64,000 bases of DNA. It comes from Pelagibacteraceae bacterium AG-337-G04. GTDB lineage: Bacteria > Pseudomonadota > Alphaproteobacteria > Pelagibacterales > Pelagibacteraceae. Under the pieces are notes generated by a model that worked only from the letters and a program-made list of their open reading frames with translations, was not told the DNA's origin and did no database searches. The position numbers were made by a program, and so were the translations under genes. The stretch covers positions 1 to 64,000 of the forward strand of contig QBZW01000003.1 of NCBI GenBank assembly GCA_003282205.1, read 5' to 3'. Positions 35,196 to 44,699 of the stretch are shown here, in pieces; the stretch's first letter is position 1, and every line of letters begins with the position of its first letter.

Positions 35196-35933
35196 TTAAT
35201 AACGTTTCAAAGCAGAGTCAAAATCAAATTGGAAATAATCTATGTCTTCTTTATATAATTCGTATACTTTTTCTATTAAAGTTTTATTATAAAAACTTTT
35301 ATACTCTTCCAAATTAATTGATGTTTTGTTCACTCTCTTAAAGTTATTTAAGTAAAAAGGTTTTTTATAATATTTAAAAAAAAAATTATTTAAATCTTCC
35401 TCTAAATATTCAAATTTAATAATTTTTAATCTGTTTTTTTCTATACCATCAATATAAGATTTTTGAGAATACCATCCATCTACAACTTTATGCCAATATA
35501 AATTTTTTTCTCTATAATATTTTGAACTATCAATATAATTTTCAAAACTTTTTAAGTTGTTTGGAATTTCTAATTTTTTTTGTTTCAAAACCTTAAGCCC
35601 AAATAAATACTTTGAGACACATCTGCTCCATGGATTACGTATAATAGCCACAAACTTATAGTTATTTTTTATAAAATCTTTAAAATCTCTGTACCTACCA
35701 TGTGCATAATTTCCTTCGCGCAAGCCAAATTCTTTATTTAATTTCCAAAGATATGATTTTGGATAAGAAAAAAATGTTGGAAAAACAAAATAATCAATTA
35801 ATTTTTCTGATAAAGATATAGCTGTACCTGCATTTTTCGGAATATGAATAAAAAAAAATTTATTTTTGTAATTATAATTTAAAGAAGAAATTATATGTTT
35901 TTTTACAATTCTGTAATAGATTTTTTGCTTCAT
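35196..35933 (-). CDS. Sulfotransferase family 2-like protein
   Basis: PAPS-dependent sulfotransferase fold. The phosphosulfate-binding loop FFIHIPKNAGTAIS (about residues 27-40) and the 3'-phosphate motif AIIRNPWSRCVSKYLFG (about 96-112) are both typical of carbohydrate sulfotransferases. 245 aa is normal. It lies between the Wzy-like gene and a glycosyltransferase, so a glycan hydroxyl is the likely acceptor. No PAPS-synthesis gene is present in the window. Confidence 0.82.
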   Translation of the reverse strand: MKQKIYYRIVKKHIISSLNYNYKNKFFFIHIPKNAGTAISLSEKLIDYFVFPTFFSYPKSYLWKLNKEFGLREGNYAHGRYRDFKDFIKNNYKFVAIIRNPWSRCVSKYLFGLKVLKQKKLEIPNNLKSFENYIDSSKYYREKNLYWHKVVDGWYSQKSYIDGIEKNRLKIIKFEYLEEDLNNFFFKYYKKPFYLNNFKRVNKTSINLEEYKSFYNKTLIEKVYELYKEDIDYFQFDFDSALKRY

Positions 35934-36047
35934 TAAATAAAACTATATAAGTTGTTGTAAAAAGTATCTAATATACAATTATAATATTTTTACTACTAAA
36001 ATTAAGATATTTTATAAAATCTAATAAATGAATAGATAAATTAATTT

Positions 36048-37139
36048 TTATTTTAATATTATTCTGGCTCTATTTGGCCAAGTATATTTAATAGAATCTT
36101 TAAAAGCCCTATTAGCTTTTTTTTTCGCAGCTATTTTATTTTTTAAAATATATTTAATTTTCCTTACCCAATAGTCTTCGTGAAAACTATTAACTATAAA
36201 TGAATTTTTTGAATTTAAAATTTCTTTTAACACAACGTGTCCAGAAGATATAATTACTGTCTTATACGACATATACTCAAACATCTTTAGGGGTGACATC
36301 CATTTTGCAATGTCTTTTTGACCAACACTTGATACTTTTTTCTGATATGGCATTAAAGCAATATCAGTTTTTACTAATACACTTTTAACTTTATTATGTG
36401 GAATATGACCATGAAAAAATATATTTTTACTTGATATTTTTTTTTTTAACATAATTTCTTTTTCATTTCCTCCATAAATATCAAAATTCAAATTTTTTAA
36501 TATGTTGGCAATTTTAATTATTAGTTCAATTCCTTTGCCTTTATGGAATGAGCCAACATATGAAATTTTAGGTTCATTAGTATCGAAAAGTTTTTTGGTT
36601 TTCACTTTTTTATCATAATTTACCCCATCAGGAGCAACTAGAATTTTTTTTTTTGAAATAATTTTTTTATAAAAGTTTTCTAATGTTTTAGAAATTAAAA
36701 TTAATTTTAAAAAATTTTTATTTTTATAAATTTTTTTAAGTGTCTTAATTTCTTTTTTCTTATTTGGCTCAACATGAATTTCTAAAATATTTTTGAATCC
36801 AAAAAAAGTAAATAAATACGCTATCTTGATATCTCGTGAATAAATAATATATTTTTTTTTAATGAAAAAATATTTAATTATTGTAAAAAATACAATTATA
36901 TATTTTGAAACATTTCTATCAAATAACTTTATAGGTGGGAAAAAACTCAAATCAATTTTCTTTCCTATTCCATAAAATATTCTTATTTCTTTTATGGAAA
37001 CATTTAATCTTTTAAGACCTTTTAATATTATTGTGTTACCAGCTTTTGAGAAACCAGAACACATTTGCATTACCTGAACTGTATTAGCTTTTGTGCTTGG
37101 AAATTCAAATGGATGTATATAGATTATTTTTTTTTCCAT
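36048..37139 (-). CDS. Glycosyltransferase (GT4-type)
   Basis: GT-B protein of 363 aa. N-terminal IYIHPFEFPSTKANTVQVMQM, central APDGVNYD and ISYVGSFHKGKGIELII (about 190-206), and C-terminal MALPY-like (LMPYQKK) and WMSPLKMFEYMSYKTVII. The Glu in KMFEYM takes the role of the family's catalytic-loop Glu. Starts within the end of the upstream GT2 gene (16-bp overlap). Confidence 0.85.
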   Translation of the reverse strand: MEKKIIYIHPFEFPSTKANTVQVMQMCSGFSKAGNTIILKGLKRLNVSIKEIRIFYGIGKKIDLSFFPPIKLFDRNVSKYIIVFFTIIKYFFIKKKYIIYSRDIKIAYLFTFFGFKNILEIHVEPNKKKEIKTLKKIYKNKNFLKLILISKTLENFYKKIISKKKILVAPDGVNYDKKVKTKKLFDTNEPKISYVGSFHKGKGIELIIKIANILKNLNFDIYGGNEKEIMLKKKISSKNIFFHGHIPHNKVKSVLVKTDIALMPYQKKVSSVGQKDIAKWMSPLKMFEYMSYKTVIISSGHVVLKEILNSKNSFIVNSFHEDYWVRKIKYILKNKIAAKKKANRAFKDSIKYTWPNRARIILK

Positions 37140-37849
37140 ATGAACTGGGTCATTTTATATGCTATTTTTACTGGGTATAAAAAAATTGAAAAAAACGAAT
37201 CCTCTTTAAGTATCCTAATACATTCAAACATTTTTTTTAATTGATTAGTATATTTTGTAGAATTTCCACCGTCTCTTTGGTTCACTGAGTGAATATTTAA
37301 AGATTTATATCTAATTTTTTTATCTTTGAATATTTTTCTGAGATATTTGAAATCTGATGAAATTTTATATTTTGTATCAAATGAAAATTTTTTGAAGTAC
37401 GCTCCGATAAATAAGCCTGTATGAGCAGGTAGAATTATATGACTTAATTTTTTTGGTGATTTCCATAATCTTTCGGTTTTACCTGTTTTTTGACTAATAA
37501 TTTTAACGTTTGTAGATATTACATCTGATTGCGACTCATATAATTTTGATATTTCATAAAATAAATTTTTGTTTATGATTGTATCATCACTACAATATAA
37601 AAAAATTAGATCACCCGATATCTTTTCTAAACATTTATTTAGGCCATAAAAAATTCCATCATCTTTTTCTACAAATAGTTTTGTTCTATGATCTTGATAT
37701 TTTTTGATAATTTCAACTGTTTTGTCAGTTGAGCAATTATCAAAAATTATATGCTCAAAATTTTGATAAGTTTGTGCTTTTAAGGCTTCTAAGTTTTCCG
37801 CCATATATTTTTCAGAATTATAAGTTGTTGAAATTACTGATATCTTCAT
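37124..37849 (-). CDS. Glycosyltransferase family 2
   Basis: GT-A enzyme of 241 aa, WcaA/PgaA-like head: SVISTTYNSEKYM (4-16), FDNCSTDKTVEII (36-48), GIFYGLNKCL, and metal motif CSDDT (86-90). The pattern DDGIFYGLNKCLEKISGD is typical of the colanic-acid/LOS group. Coupled by overlap with the following GT4 gene. Confidence 0.9.
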   Translation of the reverse strand: MKISVISTTYNSEKYMAENLEALKAQTYQNFEHIIFDNCSTDKTVEIIKKYQDHRTKLFVEKDDGIFYGLNKCLEKISGDLIFLYCSDDTIINKNLFYEISKLYESQSDVISTNVKIISQKTGKTERLWKSPKKLSHIILPAHTGLFIGAYFKKFSFDTKYKISSDFKYLRKIFKDKKIRYKSLNIHSVNQRDGGNSTKYTNQLKKMFECIRILKEDSFFSIFLYPVKIAYKMTQFIWKKK

Positions 37850-37856
37850 ATGTTAT

Positions 37857-39002
37857 CTATTTTTGATTATTAAATATATTACAATATTTGTTAATTATAT
37901 TTTTTGTAGAATAGTAATTTCTAATGTATGAACCACCTTCTAAACTTTTTCTTTTATATACGTGATAATTATTTTTTACTTCAATAATTTTTTTTCTTAA
38001 ATTAAGAACATTATCTTTTCTAAAATATACTCCAAACTTTCCTTTTTTTATGGTCTCCTTTGGTCCATATTTGCAATCTGAAACTATGACAGGAATATTC
38101 TGGCATAAAGCCTCGATAACAGTGTGGCCTGGACCTTCCCACCTACTTGGCATAACAAATAAGTGATAATCATTTAAATTTTTCCAAGGTTTATTTTGCC
38201 ATCCCAAAAGATTAACTTTATTATTCAAATTTAATTTTTTTTTTAGATTTGTAAGTTTAATTCTATCTTCACCATCTCCAATTATGTCCAACTTAACATC
38301 GGATATTTTAGATATTGCTCTTAACAGAACATCAAATCCTTTTTGTTTATTAAGTCTTCCAATACAAATTAATTTAAAAATATTACCAGTTTTATAAATA
38401 AAATTTTTTTTCCTTTGGTTTTTCATTTCATCTGTAAGCACAGGGTTAGGAATTTCATATATTTTTTTTGAATTTGTATAGCTGGAAATATGTTTTCTCA
38501 TATCATTTGTGGGAATAAAAATTCCCTCATAATTTTTTAAAATATTTCTCCAAATAAATTTTCTAAAAAAATTTTTATAGACTAATCCACCAATCCAACA
38601 ATAAAATTTGATATTCTTGTTGAATGAAAAATAAAGAGAAACAAAAGCAACAGCTATCGTTGACATTTGAGAAACAATTATAACCTGGGAATATTTTTTT
38701 TTTTTTTGATTAATTACTATTGGTAAAATTATCTGCAAATGCGCAAAGACTAAAATCATCCAGATTCTATAATATAGCCAAGGAATTTTTTGTTCCAAAA
38801 ACCTAAATACAAAATTTATTTTGATAGGATTTTGAATAATATTATTTTTTTTTAAATGGTTAAATTCATTAAAGTAATTGAGCACTTTAAAATTTATGTC
38901 ACGAGTCTTTTTTGATTTTTTATATTCTGAAAAAAAATTTTGAAAAAGATCAGTCAGACCGCATTTATTATAATGAGGAGAGATAAACAATACTAGTTTC
39001 AT
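37857..39002 (-). CDS. Glycosyltransferase family 4-type with A14 tract
   Basis: GT-B enzyme, 381 aa. N-terminal FISPHYNKCGLTDLF, central CIGRLNKQKGFDVLLRA (about 213-229), and VMPSRWEGPGHTVIEAL with SDCKYGPKETI (about 280-315). A run of 14 A on the coding strand (38694-38707) encodes QKKKK near residue 100; a single-base change there would truncate the protein. Otherwise intact here. Confidence 0.88.
   Translation of the reverse strand: MKLVLFISPHYNKCGLTDLFQNFFSEYKKSKKTRDINFKVLNYFNEFNHLKKNNIIQNPIKINFVFRFLEQKIPWLYYRIWMILVFAHLQIILPIVINQKKKKYSQVIIVSQMSTIAVAFVSLYFSFNKNIKFYCWIGGLVYKNFFRKFIWRNILKNYEGIFIPTNDMRKHISSYTNSKKIYEIPNPVLTDEMKNQRKKNFIYKTGNIFKLICIGRLNKQKGFDVLLRAISKISDVKLDIIGDGEDRIKLTNLKKKLNLNNKVNLLGWQNKPWKNLNDYHLFVMPSRWEGPGHTVIEALCQNIPVIVSDCKYGPKETIKKGKFGVYFRKDNVLNLRKKIIEVKNNYHVYKRKSLEGGSYIRNYYSTKNIINKYCNIFNNQK
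38694..38707 (-). repeat. 14-base homopolymer inside a glycosyltransferase gene
   Basis: T14 on the plus strand, A14 in the coding sense, mid-gene in the 37857-39002 glycosyltransferase. It is the longest single-base run noticed in the window and could slip during replication. Confidence 0.9.
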
Positions 39003-39080
39003 TGTTTTAATTTAAAAATTTTCATTCTGTCTAAAAAAAATATTTTTTGATATATAATAAATAGAAGGTGTCATTTTCTT

Positions 39081-40103
39081 TTACAACTTATAATAACTCT
39101 TATACCACTTAACAAATCTTGAAACACCTTCATCAACAGAGGTCAATGGTTTATAGTTAAATTTTTTATTTAAACTATTTATATTTGCAAAAGTATCTTG
39201 GACATCACCTAATTGTAGAGGTAAATAATTTATTTTTGCTTTTTTATTTAAAGCTTTTTCTATTGCCCGAATATAATCCATGAGTTGTACTGGTTTATTA
39301 TTTCCAATATTATAAATTTTCCAAGGGGCTATACTACTTGCTGGGTCTGGTAAATCACTATTCCATTCAAAATTTGTATCAGCAGGTTCATCTAATGTTT
39401 TTATAACTCCCTCAACAATATCATCGATATAAGTAAAATCTCTGCTGTGTTTACCATTATTAAAAACATCTATAGGTTTCTCTTCCAAAATATTTTTTGT
39501 AAATTTAAACAAAGCCATATCTGGTCTTCCCCAAGGTCCATAAACTGTAAAAAATCTTAGACCTGTTGTAGGAAGTTTATAAAGATAGCTATAAGCGTGT
39601 GCCATGAGTTCGTTAGATTTTTTTGAAGCCGCATAAACAGATAATGGATGATTTGCATTATCGTTTTCTGAAAATGGCATTTTCGTATTAGCACCATATA
39701 CACTAGATGTACTTGCATAAACTAAGTGTTCAACTTTATATTTTCGACAATTTTCTAAAATATTTGCAAATCCTAAAATATTGCTATTAATATAAGAAAG
39801 TGGATTCTTTAATGAATAACGTACACCAGCTTGGGCAGCTAGATTTACTACTTTTAATGGATTATGAGTTTTAAAAATATTTTCTAAGGCATTAGAATCC
39901 TTTAGATCAACTCTATAATGTAAATAATTTAAATTTCCTTTTAATTTAAGATACCTGGCCTCTTTAATTTCAGGTTCATAATAATCATTGTGATTATCAA
40001 TACCAATTATTATATCTCCACGCTCTAAAAGCTTTTCACATAACGAAAAACCAATAAATCCTGCGGAACCTGTGACAACAATTTTTTTTGTAACTTTATT
40101 CAC
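39081..40103 (-). CDS. UDP-glucuronate 4-epimerase-like enzyme
   Basis: Extended SDR, 340 aa, with [14 protein letters not shown] (9-22), [50 protein letters not shown] (Tyr-x3-Lys) and [17 protein letters not shown]. The last segments are those of UDP-GlcA 4-epimerases (LspL/WbpP-side branch), giving UDP-GalA. This would feed an acidic sugar into the polymer. Confidence 0.88.
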   Translation of the reverse strand: MNKVTKKIVVTGSAGFIGFSLCEKLLERGDIIIGIDNHNDYYEPEIKEARYLKLKGNLNYLHYRVDLKDSNALENIFKTHNPLKVVNLAAQAGVRYSLKNPLSYINSNILGFANILENCRKYKVEHLVYASTSSVYGANTKMPFSENDNANHPLSVYAASKKSNELMAHAYSYLYKLPTTGLRFFTVYGPWGRPDMALFKFTKNILEEKPIDVFNNGKHSRDFTYIDDIVEGVIKTLDEPADTNFEWNSDLPDPASSIAPWKIYNIGNNKPVQLMDYIRAIEKALNKKAKINYLPLQLGDVQDTFANINSLNKKFNYKPLTSVDEGVSRFVKWYKSYYKL

Positions 40104-40118
40104 TAAAATATATTTAGA

Positions 40119-41021
40119 TTATTTAAATTTAAATTTTATAGATGTCGAATAAAAATAATTTTTTACATCATTATAAAACAAGCTAATATTCGCTTTTCCA
40201 TTTAAAAAATAGTAGAAATGCATAATAATTGTTTCTTTTAATCCAATAATTTGAAAATTTTCTCTTAATATTAATTTTTCTAAGCTAAATCTAGAAAAGC
40301 AGTTTAAATGCTCAAGAGGTTGAATTGGTCCTTTTTGAATTTTTATATTATAGGGATCTTTTAATAAATTTGATCCATCTGGAACTGAAATAAAAAATAT
40401 ACAATCTTTTCTTGCTAATTTCTTAAGAATTTTAAAAATATGATTAAAGTTATCTAAATGTTCTAAAACCTGATCTAGACGAATAAAATGAAAACAATTT
40501 TTGTAATTATTAATATTATCAAAATCTATTACGTTAATTTCCATTTTCTTCAAAAAGTTCTTTCTTTTATTAGAAAGCTCAAAAGCATAAGGATTATATT
40601 TGTTTTTATCTCCAGAAAGTAGCCAGTGACCCCAACCAGCACCAAAATCAAGTATATTAATTTTTTGTTTTTTAAATTTATGGAACAATAAATTTATTTC
40701 ATGAGAGACCCTAAATTTATCTTTAACAAATTTTAATTTACTTTTCTCTAAACTCTTGTCTGAATCAATTAAATTTTCATAAAGTAAATAACTAAACTTA
40801 TCGTCAGGAGAATTTTTTTGCCAAATAAATTTACAATTATCGCATTTTAATAAAATAAAATTAATACCCTCTAATTTATTTATAAAAAGTTTAAATTTTT
40901 CTTCACCGTAATAATCTATAAAATACTTTGTTAATCTTGGACTAAGGAATTGCTCATCATAAAAATATACTCCTTCTCTGTTACAAATTTTACAATTATG
41001 TGTTTTGTTAAATGCTACCAT
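40119..41021 (-). CDS. Class I SAM-dependent methyltransferase with zinc-ribbon head
   Basis: 300-aa protein. N-terminal CKICN and CDNCKF cysteine pairs (about 10 and 59) look like a zinc site; the core has ILDFGAGWGHWL (motif I, about 125), the HFIRLDQVLEHLDNF stretch and FFISVPDGSNLL, as in sugar C/O-methyltransferases of glycan clusters. Overlaps the upstream sulfotransferase-like gene by 7 bp. Confidence 0.78.
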   Translation of the reverse strand: MVAFNKTHNCKICNREGVYFYDEQFLSPRLTKYFIDYYGEEKFKLFINKLEGINFILLKCDNCKFIWQKNSPDDKFSYLLYENLIDSDKSLEKSKLKFVKDKFRVSHEINLLFHKFKKQKINILDFGAGWGHWLLSGDKNKYNPYAFELSNKRKNFLKKMEINVIDFDNINNYKNCFHFIRLDQVLEHLDNFNHIFKILKKLARKDCIFFISVPDGSNLLKDPYNIKIQKGPIQPLEHLNCFSRFSLEKLILRENFQIIGLKETIIMHFYYFLNGKANISLFYNDVKNYFYSTSIKFKFK

Positions 41022-41980
41022 TGCAAAAATGGTCTTAATTTTTTTTCTATAAATAGTTGATCTTTATTTGATAATAATCTTTTGGCTTTATATGCATTAT
41101 TCTTTGATTTTAAAAAATCGAATTTATAACTAATTTCTTTATCGTCGATAAATTTTAAAATTTTATTTTTTATTGTTTGGTCACTTACAAAATTTTCAAA
41201 ATTTACTTTTAAAATTTTTTTATGAATCAAATTTTTTTTATAATTTGAATAAAATTTTTTTATTATATAATCATACCAAATAACAAATTTTTTAATATCT
41301 GCTCCTGGATAAGCTTTCGATGATCTAGATTTCATGCTATAAAAAATACTTCTAGGATCTCTTGTAACTATGATTATTTTTACATCATCAAAAAATTTAA
41401 AAATTTTATGATAATTCCAAATTGATATTGGTTGGTCCAATATTATTCTTTGTTTTTTTTTTAAATCTGATTGAATTATCTTTTTTAAATATTCTTTAGC
41501 TTCTCTTAAAAAAATTTTTTCATCAACTGGTAAAATCATATTAAATTTGTTGAGATGGTTTTGTTTAGCGTTAAAAAATCTCGATTTTGTTCCTAAAGTT
41601 AATTTTTCAAAAAAATTCATTTGAACTTTATAAAATTGTGGTAAACTTGAATAGCTAATTAATATAATTTTATCAATAAAATTATTTGTTTCTTCAATAA
41701 ATTTTTTATCAAAAATTCTTTCATACCTGCCTTCAACTTTCATTTTTAACTTTGATAATGATTGTGTATAATTCTTAAATCTATTAAGTGCGTTTGAGCA
41801 ATTGTTTATTGTAAAATCCTCGTAAAAATTTTTGTATAAATTTAATAGCCCATCAGGATCTTGTAACAAACGGAATTCATGACCTTTAACTGGTGAATAA
41901 TATCTAGTATTCAATTTTATAAAATCATGAATTGCACCACCTCCACTATTTCCAGGACTAATAGTGGCGACTATTTTCAT
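41015..41980 (-). CDS. Sulfotransferase-like protein (divergent)
   Basis: 321-aa protein with the 3'-phosphate-binding motif IIIVTRDPRSIFYSMKSRS (about 205-223) and an N-terminal glycine-rich loop SPGNSGGGAIHDFI in place of a standard phosphosulfate loop. These support a sulfotransferase/P-loop fold, but the first loop is atypical and other nucleotide-using activities are possible. Sits between a methyltransferase and a NeuB-like gene. Confidence 0.6.
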   Translation of the reverse strand: MKIVATISPGNSGGGAIHDFIKLNTRYYSPVKGHEFRLLQDPDGLLNLYKNFYEDFTINNCSNALNRFKNYTQSLSKLKMKVEGRYERIFDKKFIEETNNFIDKIILISYSSLPQFYKVQMNFFEKLTLGTKSRFFNAKQNHLNKFNMILPVDEKIFLREAKEYLKKIIQSDLKKKQRIILDQPISIWNYHKIFKFFDDVKIIIVTRDPRSIFYSMKSRSSKAYPGADIKKFVIWYDYIIKKFYSNYKKNLIHKKILKVNFENFVSDQTIKNKILKFIDDKEISYKFDFLKSKNNAYKAKRLLSNKDQLFIEKKLRPFLQW

Positions 41981-42003
41981 GTTTTTTTTGTATTTTTTTG
42001 AAT

Positions 42004-42999
42004 TTAAACCTGATTAATATGTTTTAATTTTACAGAGTCATCCCAATTATAAACAATTTTATTTGTTTTCGATTTACTTATAAATCTTCCTTGATAATAA
42101 TCTCTATTTAGCATCTCTTCATTGGTTAGTTCTCTGTCAAAAGAGCCTAAAATTTTTAAGTATTCATTTTTTTTATATTTTTTTTTTATAGAATTTAATA
42201 TTTGTGAATTTGGAAGATCTAATACTTTTCTTAATTCTTTCAATTGAGATGGGTTAACAGAGACAACACCATCTTTTGTTGCATTTTTTTTTAAAATAGT
42301 AAAATGTCTCTCTATCCATGTAGCTCCTAGAATTTTTGATATCGCAGATAAATCATAGGAATAAATGTCTGGATTTGAATGATCACTAAAACCCACACTT
42401 TTTGAAAATTTTTTTAAAAATTTAATTCTGAAGAGTGATGCTACTTCAGGAATTGTTGGGTAAATTGAAATACAATGAAGTAAAGTAAATTTTCTCTTAT
42501 ATTCTTTTAAAATTTTTGCAGTTTTTATGATCTCTCTATCATATGCTCCACCTGTTGAAACTATCATTTTAGATTTAACATTTGAAAGAATATCTTTTAT
42601 CATAGCATGAGATGAACAATCAAAACTTGAGATCTTTAAATATTCTAAATTCATCTTTTTTACTAAATTAATTCTATTTCTAGTAAAAATAGTTGTCATA
42701 GGCTTAATCTTATATTTTTTGCAAAGTTCTAAAAATTTAAAATGATCATCGGGATTTAAATCAAGATTTTTAAGCCTTTGAAATTCTTGATTAAAAGGTC
42801 TCTTCTTGCATTTTGTATATCCACCCTCAATTAAACCCTTTTCAAATCTTTCACGATAATTAAGATCGTTTGATCTCATAGATTGAATTTTGACATAGTC
42901 TGCTCCATGTTCTTTAGCAGCATGTATCATTTCTTCAACAATACTTATATCACCATAATGATTTTGACACAATTCAGCAATTAGATTTACTTTCTTCAT
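42004..42999 (-). CDS. NeuB-family sialic/nonulosonic acid synthase (lacking a clear SAF domain)
   Basis: Condenses phosphoenolpyruvate with a six-carbon amino sugar. The TIM barrel is clear: LIAELCQNHYGDI (6-18), GADYVKIQS, LKISSFDCSSHAMI, MIVSTGGAYD, LLHCISIYPTIPEV, and VGFSDHSNPD with ATWIERHFT. In contrast to the other NeuB-type gene at 55.7 kb, the antifreeze-like SAF tail is absent or degenerate after about residue 270 (331 aa total). Overlaps the upstream GT-B gene by 26 bp. Confidence 0.82.
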   Translation of the reverse strand: MKKVNLIAELCQNHYGDISIVEEMIHAAKEHGADYVKIQSMRSNDLNYRERFEKGLIEGGYTKCKKRPFNQEFQRLKNLDLNPDDHFKFLELCKKYKIKPMTTIFTRNRINLVKKMNLEYLKISSFDCSSHAMIKDILSNVKSKMIVSTGGAYDREIIKTAKILKEYKRKFTLLHCISIYPTIPEVASLFRIKFLKKFSKSVGFSDHSNPDIYSYDLSAISKILGATWIERHFTILKKNATKDGVVSVNPSQLKELRKVLDLPNSQILNSIKKKYKKNEYLKILGSFDRELTNEEMLNRDYYQGRFISKSKTNKIVYNWDDSVKLKHINQV

Positions 43000-44143
43000 A
43001 TATTTTTACTATATCTTTGATTATTTGATTTGCTCCATTTGGATTTATATAATTCGATCTTAATTTATTTTCAATATTTTTCATATTTTTTTTTACAAAA
43101 AAATGAATTTTTTTTTCAAAATTAGATTTAAAACTAGATTGTTTCATTATTGAACAATAGCCTAATTTATGCATTTGATCTAAATTTGCCTTTATTTCTG
43201 GATTATTTTTTTCATCTATAAGTAATGCTGGTTTTTTAAAAATTAATATTTCTGTTAAAGTATTAAATCCACCTCTAGCAACTAAAAAATCAACATAAGA
43301 TATTAATCGATGCATATTTTTTAAACCTTGTATTGGAATTAAATTTTTTTGCTTAGCAACATATGTTTTTAATTGATCAGAAAAATTATCTACTGATATG
43401 TAAAAATCTATATGTTGCATTTTTTTAAGATATTTAACAGTTTTTTGAATTAAGTTTGAGTTAGTTTTTGTCCCATTATCCATTATTAAACATTTCAATG
43501 AATTTGTACTTTTAAAAAATTGATTTGTTCCTTCTTTAAAAATATTTTTATTAAAAATTAAATTTGTTTCTTGAAAATTTAAATAATCGTTTGATAGTAT
43601 TCTTTTTTTTACAAAGGTAGGAAAATAAATTTTATTTGATAACTTCAAAGAATCCTTAATCATTTTCGTTTCCTTTAATATTTTAAATTTGGTGTTATAG
43701 AAAAACCAATCCCAAGTAAATCTTGCTACGCCAAATGATGGGATGTTTAATATTTTTGCTAATTGAAAGGCCTCTGGGACTAGATCTGAAATGATGATGT
43801 CAAAATCTAATTTTTTTTTATTTTTTAATATTTTTCTAATGTTAATATTTGAATTTTTTGGCCAATTAATAAGTATTTTTTTTGTACCAATTAAGTCTAG
43901 TTCACCACTTTTTTTTTTTATTGTGCAAAGGGTATTTGGATAAAAATTATAATTTATTTTATTACCAAAATATTCTTTCAAGAATAATAATCGTTTATCA
44001 TTAAAAATTGTAAATTGAATTTTTGGATTGTATTTAAAAAATTCACTTATAATAGTTTTTTGTCTAACAGAATGCCCAAAGCCTTCATCAGAAATAAAAA
44101 TAGCTATTTTATTTATTTTTTTTTTCAATATTTTTTTTCGCAT
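42974..44143 (-). CDS. MurG/PseG-like GT-B protein
   Basis: 389-aa protein with a GT28-like C-terminal domain: ARGGFNTLTEILIFKKPALLI (about 305-325) and PEIKANLDQMHKLGYC. The N-terminus has a SDEGFGHSVRQ glycine-His loop, as in MurG- and PseG-type enzymes. Between a CMP-sugar synthetase and a NeuB-like synthase, with overlaps on both sides, it could be a UDP-sugar hydrolase making the NeuB substrate, or a glycosyltransferase. The sequence alone does not decide. Confidence 0.65.
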   Translation of the reverse strand: MRKKILKKKINKIAIFISDEGFGHSVRQKTIISEFFKYNPKIQFTIFNDKRLLFLKEYFGNKINYNFYPNTLCTIKKKSGELDLIGTKKILINWPKNSNINIRKILKNKKKLDFDIIISDLVPEAFQLAKILNIPSFGVARFTWDWFFYNTKFKILKETKMIKDSLKLSNKIYFPTFVKKRILSNDYLNFQETNLIFNKNIFKEGTNQFFKSTNSLKCLIMDNGTKTNSNLIQKTVKYLKKMQHIDFYISVDNFSDQLKTYVAKQKNLIPIQGLKNMHRLISYVDFLVARGGFNTLTEILIFKKPALLIDEKNNPEIKANLDQMHKLGYCSIMKQSSFKSNFEKKIHFFVKKNMKNIENKLRSNYINPNGANQIIKDIVKIYEESKSNC

Positions 44144-44696
44144 TTATATATTCTTCAAAATTATGAATATCAATTAAGTTCTTAACATAGACTCCAATTT
44201 TTGTACTTAAAGTTTTTTGAAAAACTGTTTTATATGTCATAATTCTAAATGCAGCATTCTGAATTTTATTTTTATTAATTGAAATAAGTTCTTTTATTTT
44301 AGCGCCAGGAAAAAGTTTTTTTTCAAAAAAAACTAGCGCTTTTTCTAAATCTTTATACTTAAGTTCTGGTGAATTAGGTTGAAGAGAAATTACAATCTTA
44401 GGTTTTTGAGAATTTTTGTAAATTGTTTTGATAGCATGCACCACTACATCTTGTTTTTCAGCATTTTCATATGTAAGTCTTTTTGGTCTTTTAATAAATT
44501 TAAAACTGTTTGCCAAAGAAAGTTTTTCAATTTTTTTACAATCAGAAGAAATAATAATTTCATCAATTTTTTTTGATTTTTTTATCTCTTTTGCAACATA
44601 TAAAAACATTGGCTCACCTTTAATTGGCAAAATATTTTTATTTTTTAGCCTATTAGATTTTTTTTTTGCTGGTATTACAACTACAATTTTTTTCAT
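44109..44696 (-). CDS. Short CMP-nonulosonate cytidylyltransferase (NeuA-like)
   Basis: GT-A-like nucleotidyltransferase, 195 aa, starting VVVIPAKKKSNRLKNKNIL (the family's IPAR-S-R-KN loop with Arg to Lys), DEIIISSDCKKI, and SLQPNSPELKYKDL (usually QPTSP). It is shorter than the 241-aa PseF-like gene in block C because the C-terminal dimer segment is trimmed. Overlaps the MurG/PseG-like gene by 35 bp. It would activate the product of the adjacent NeuB-like enzyme. Confidence 0.8.
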   Translation of the reverse strand: MKKIVVVIPAKKKSNRLKNKNILPIKGEPMFLYVAKEIKKSKKIDEIIISSDCKKIEKLSLANSFKFIKRPKRLTYENAEKQDVVVHAIKTIYKNSQKPKIVISLQPNSPELKYKDLEKALVFFEKKLFPGAKIKELISINKNKIQNAAFRIMTYKTVFQKTLSTKIGVYVKNLIDIHNFEEYINAKKNIEKKNK

Positions 44697-44699
44697 AAG

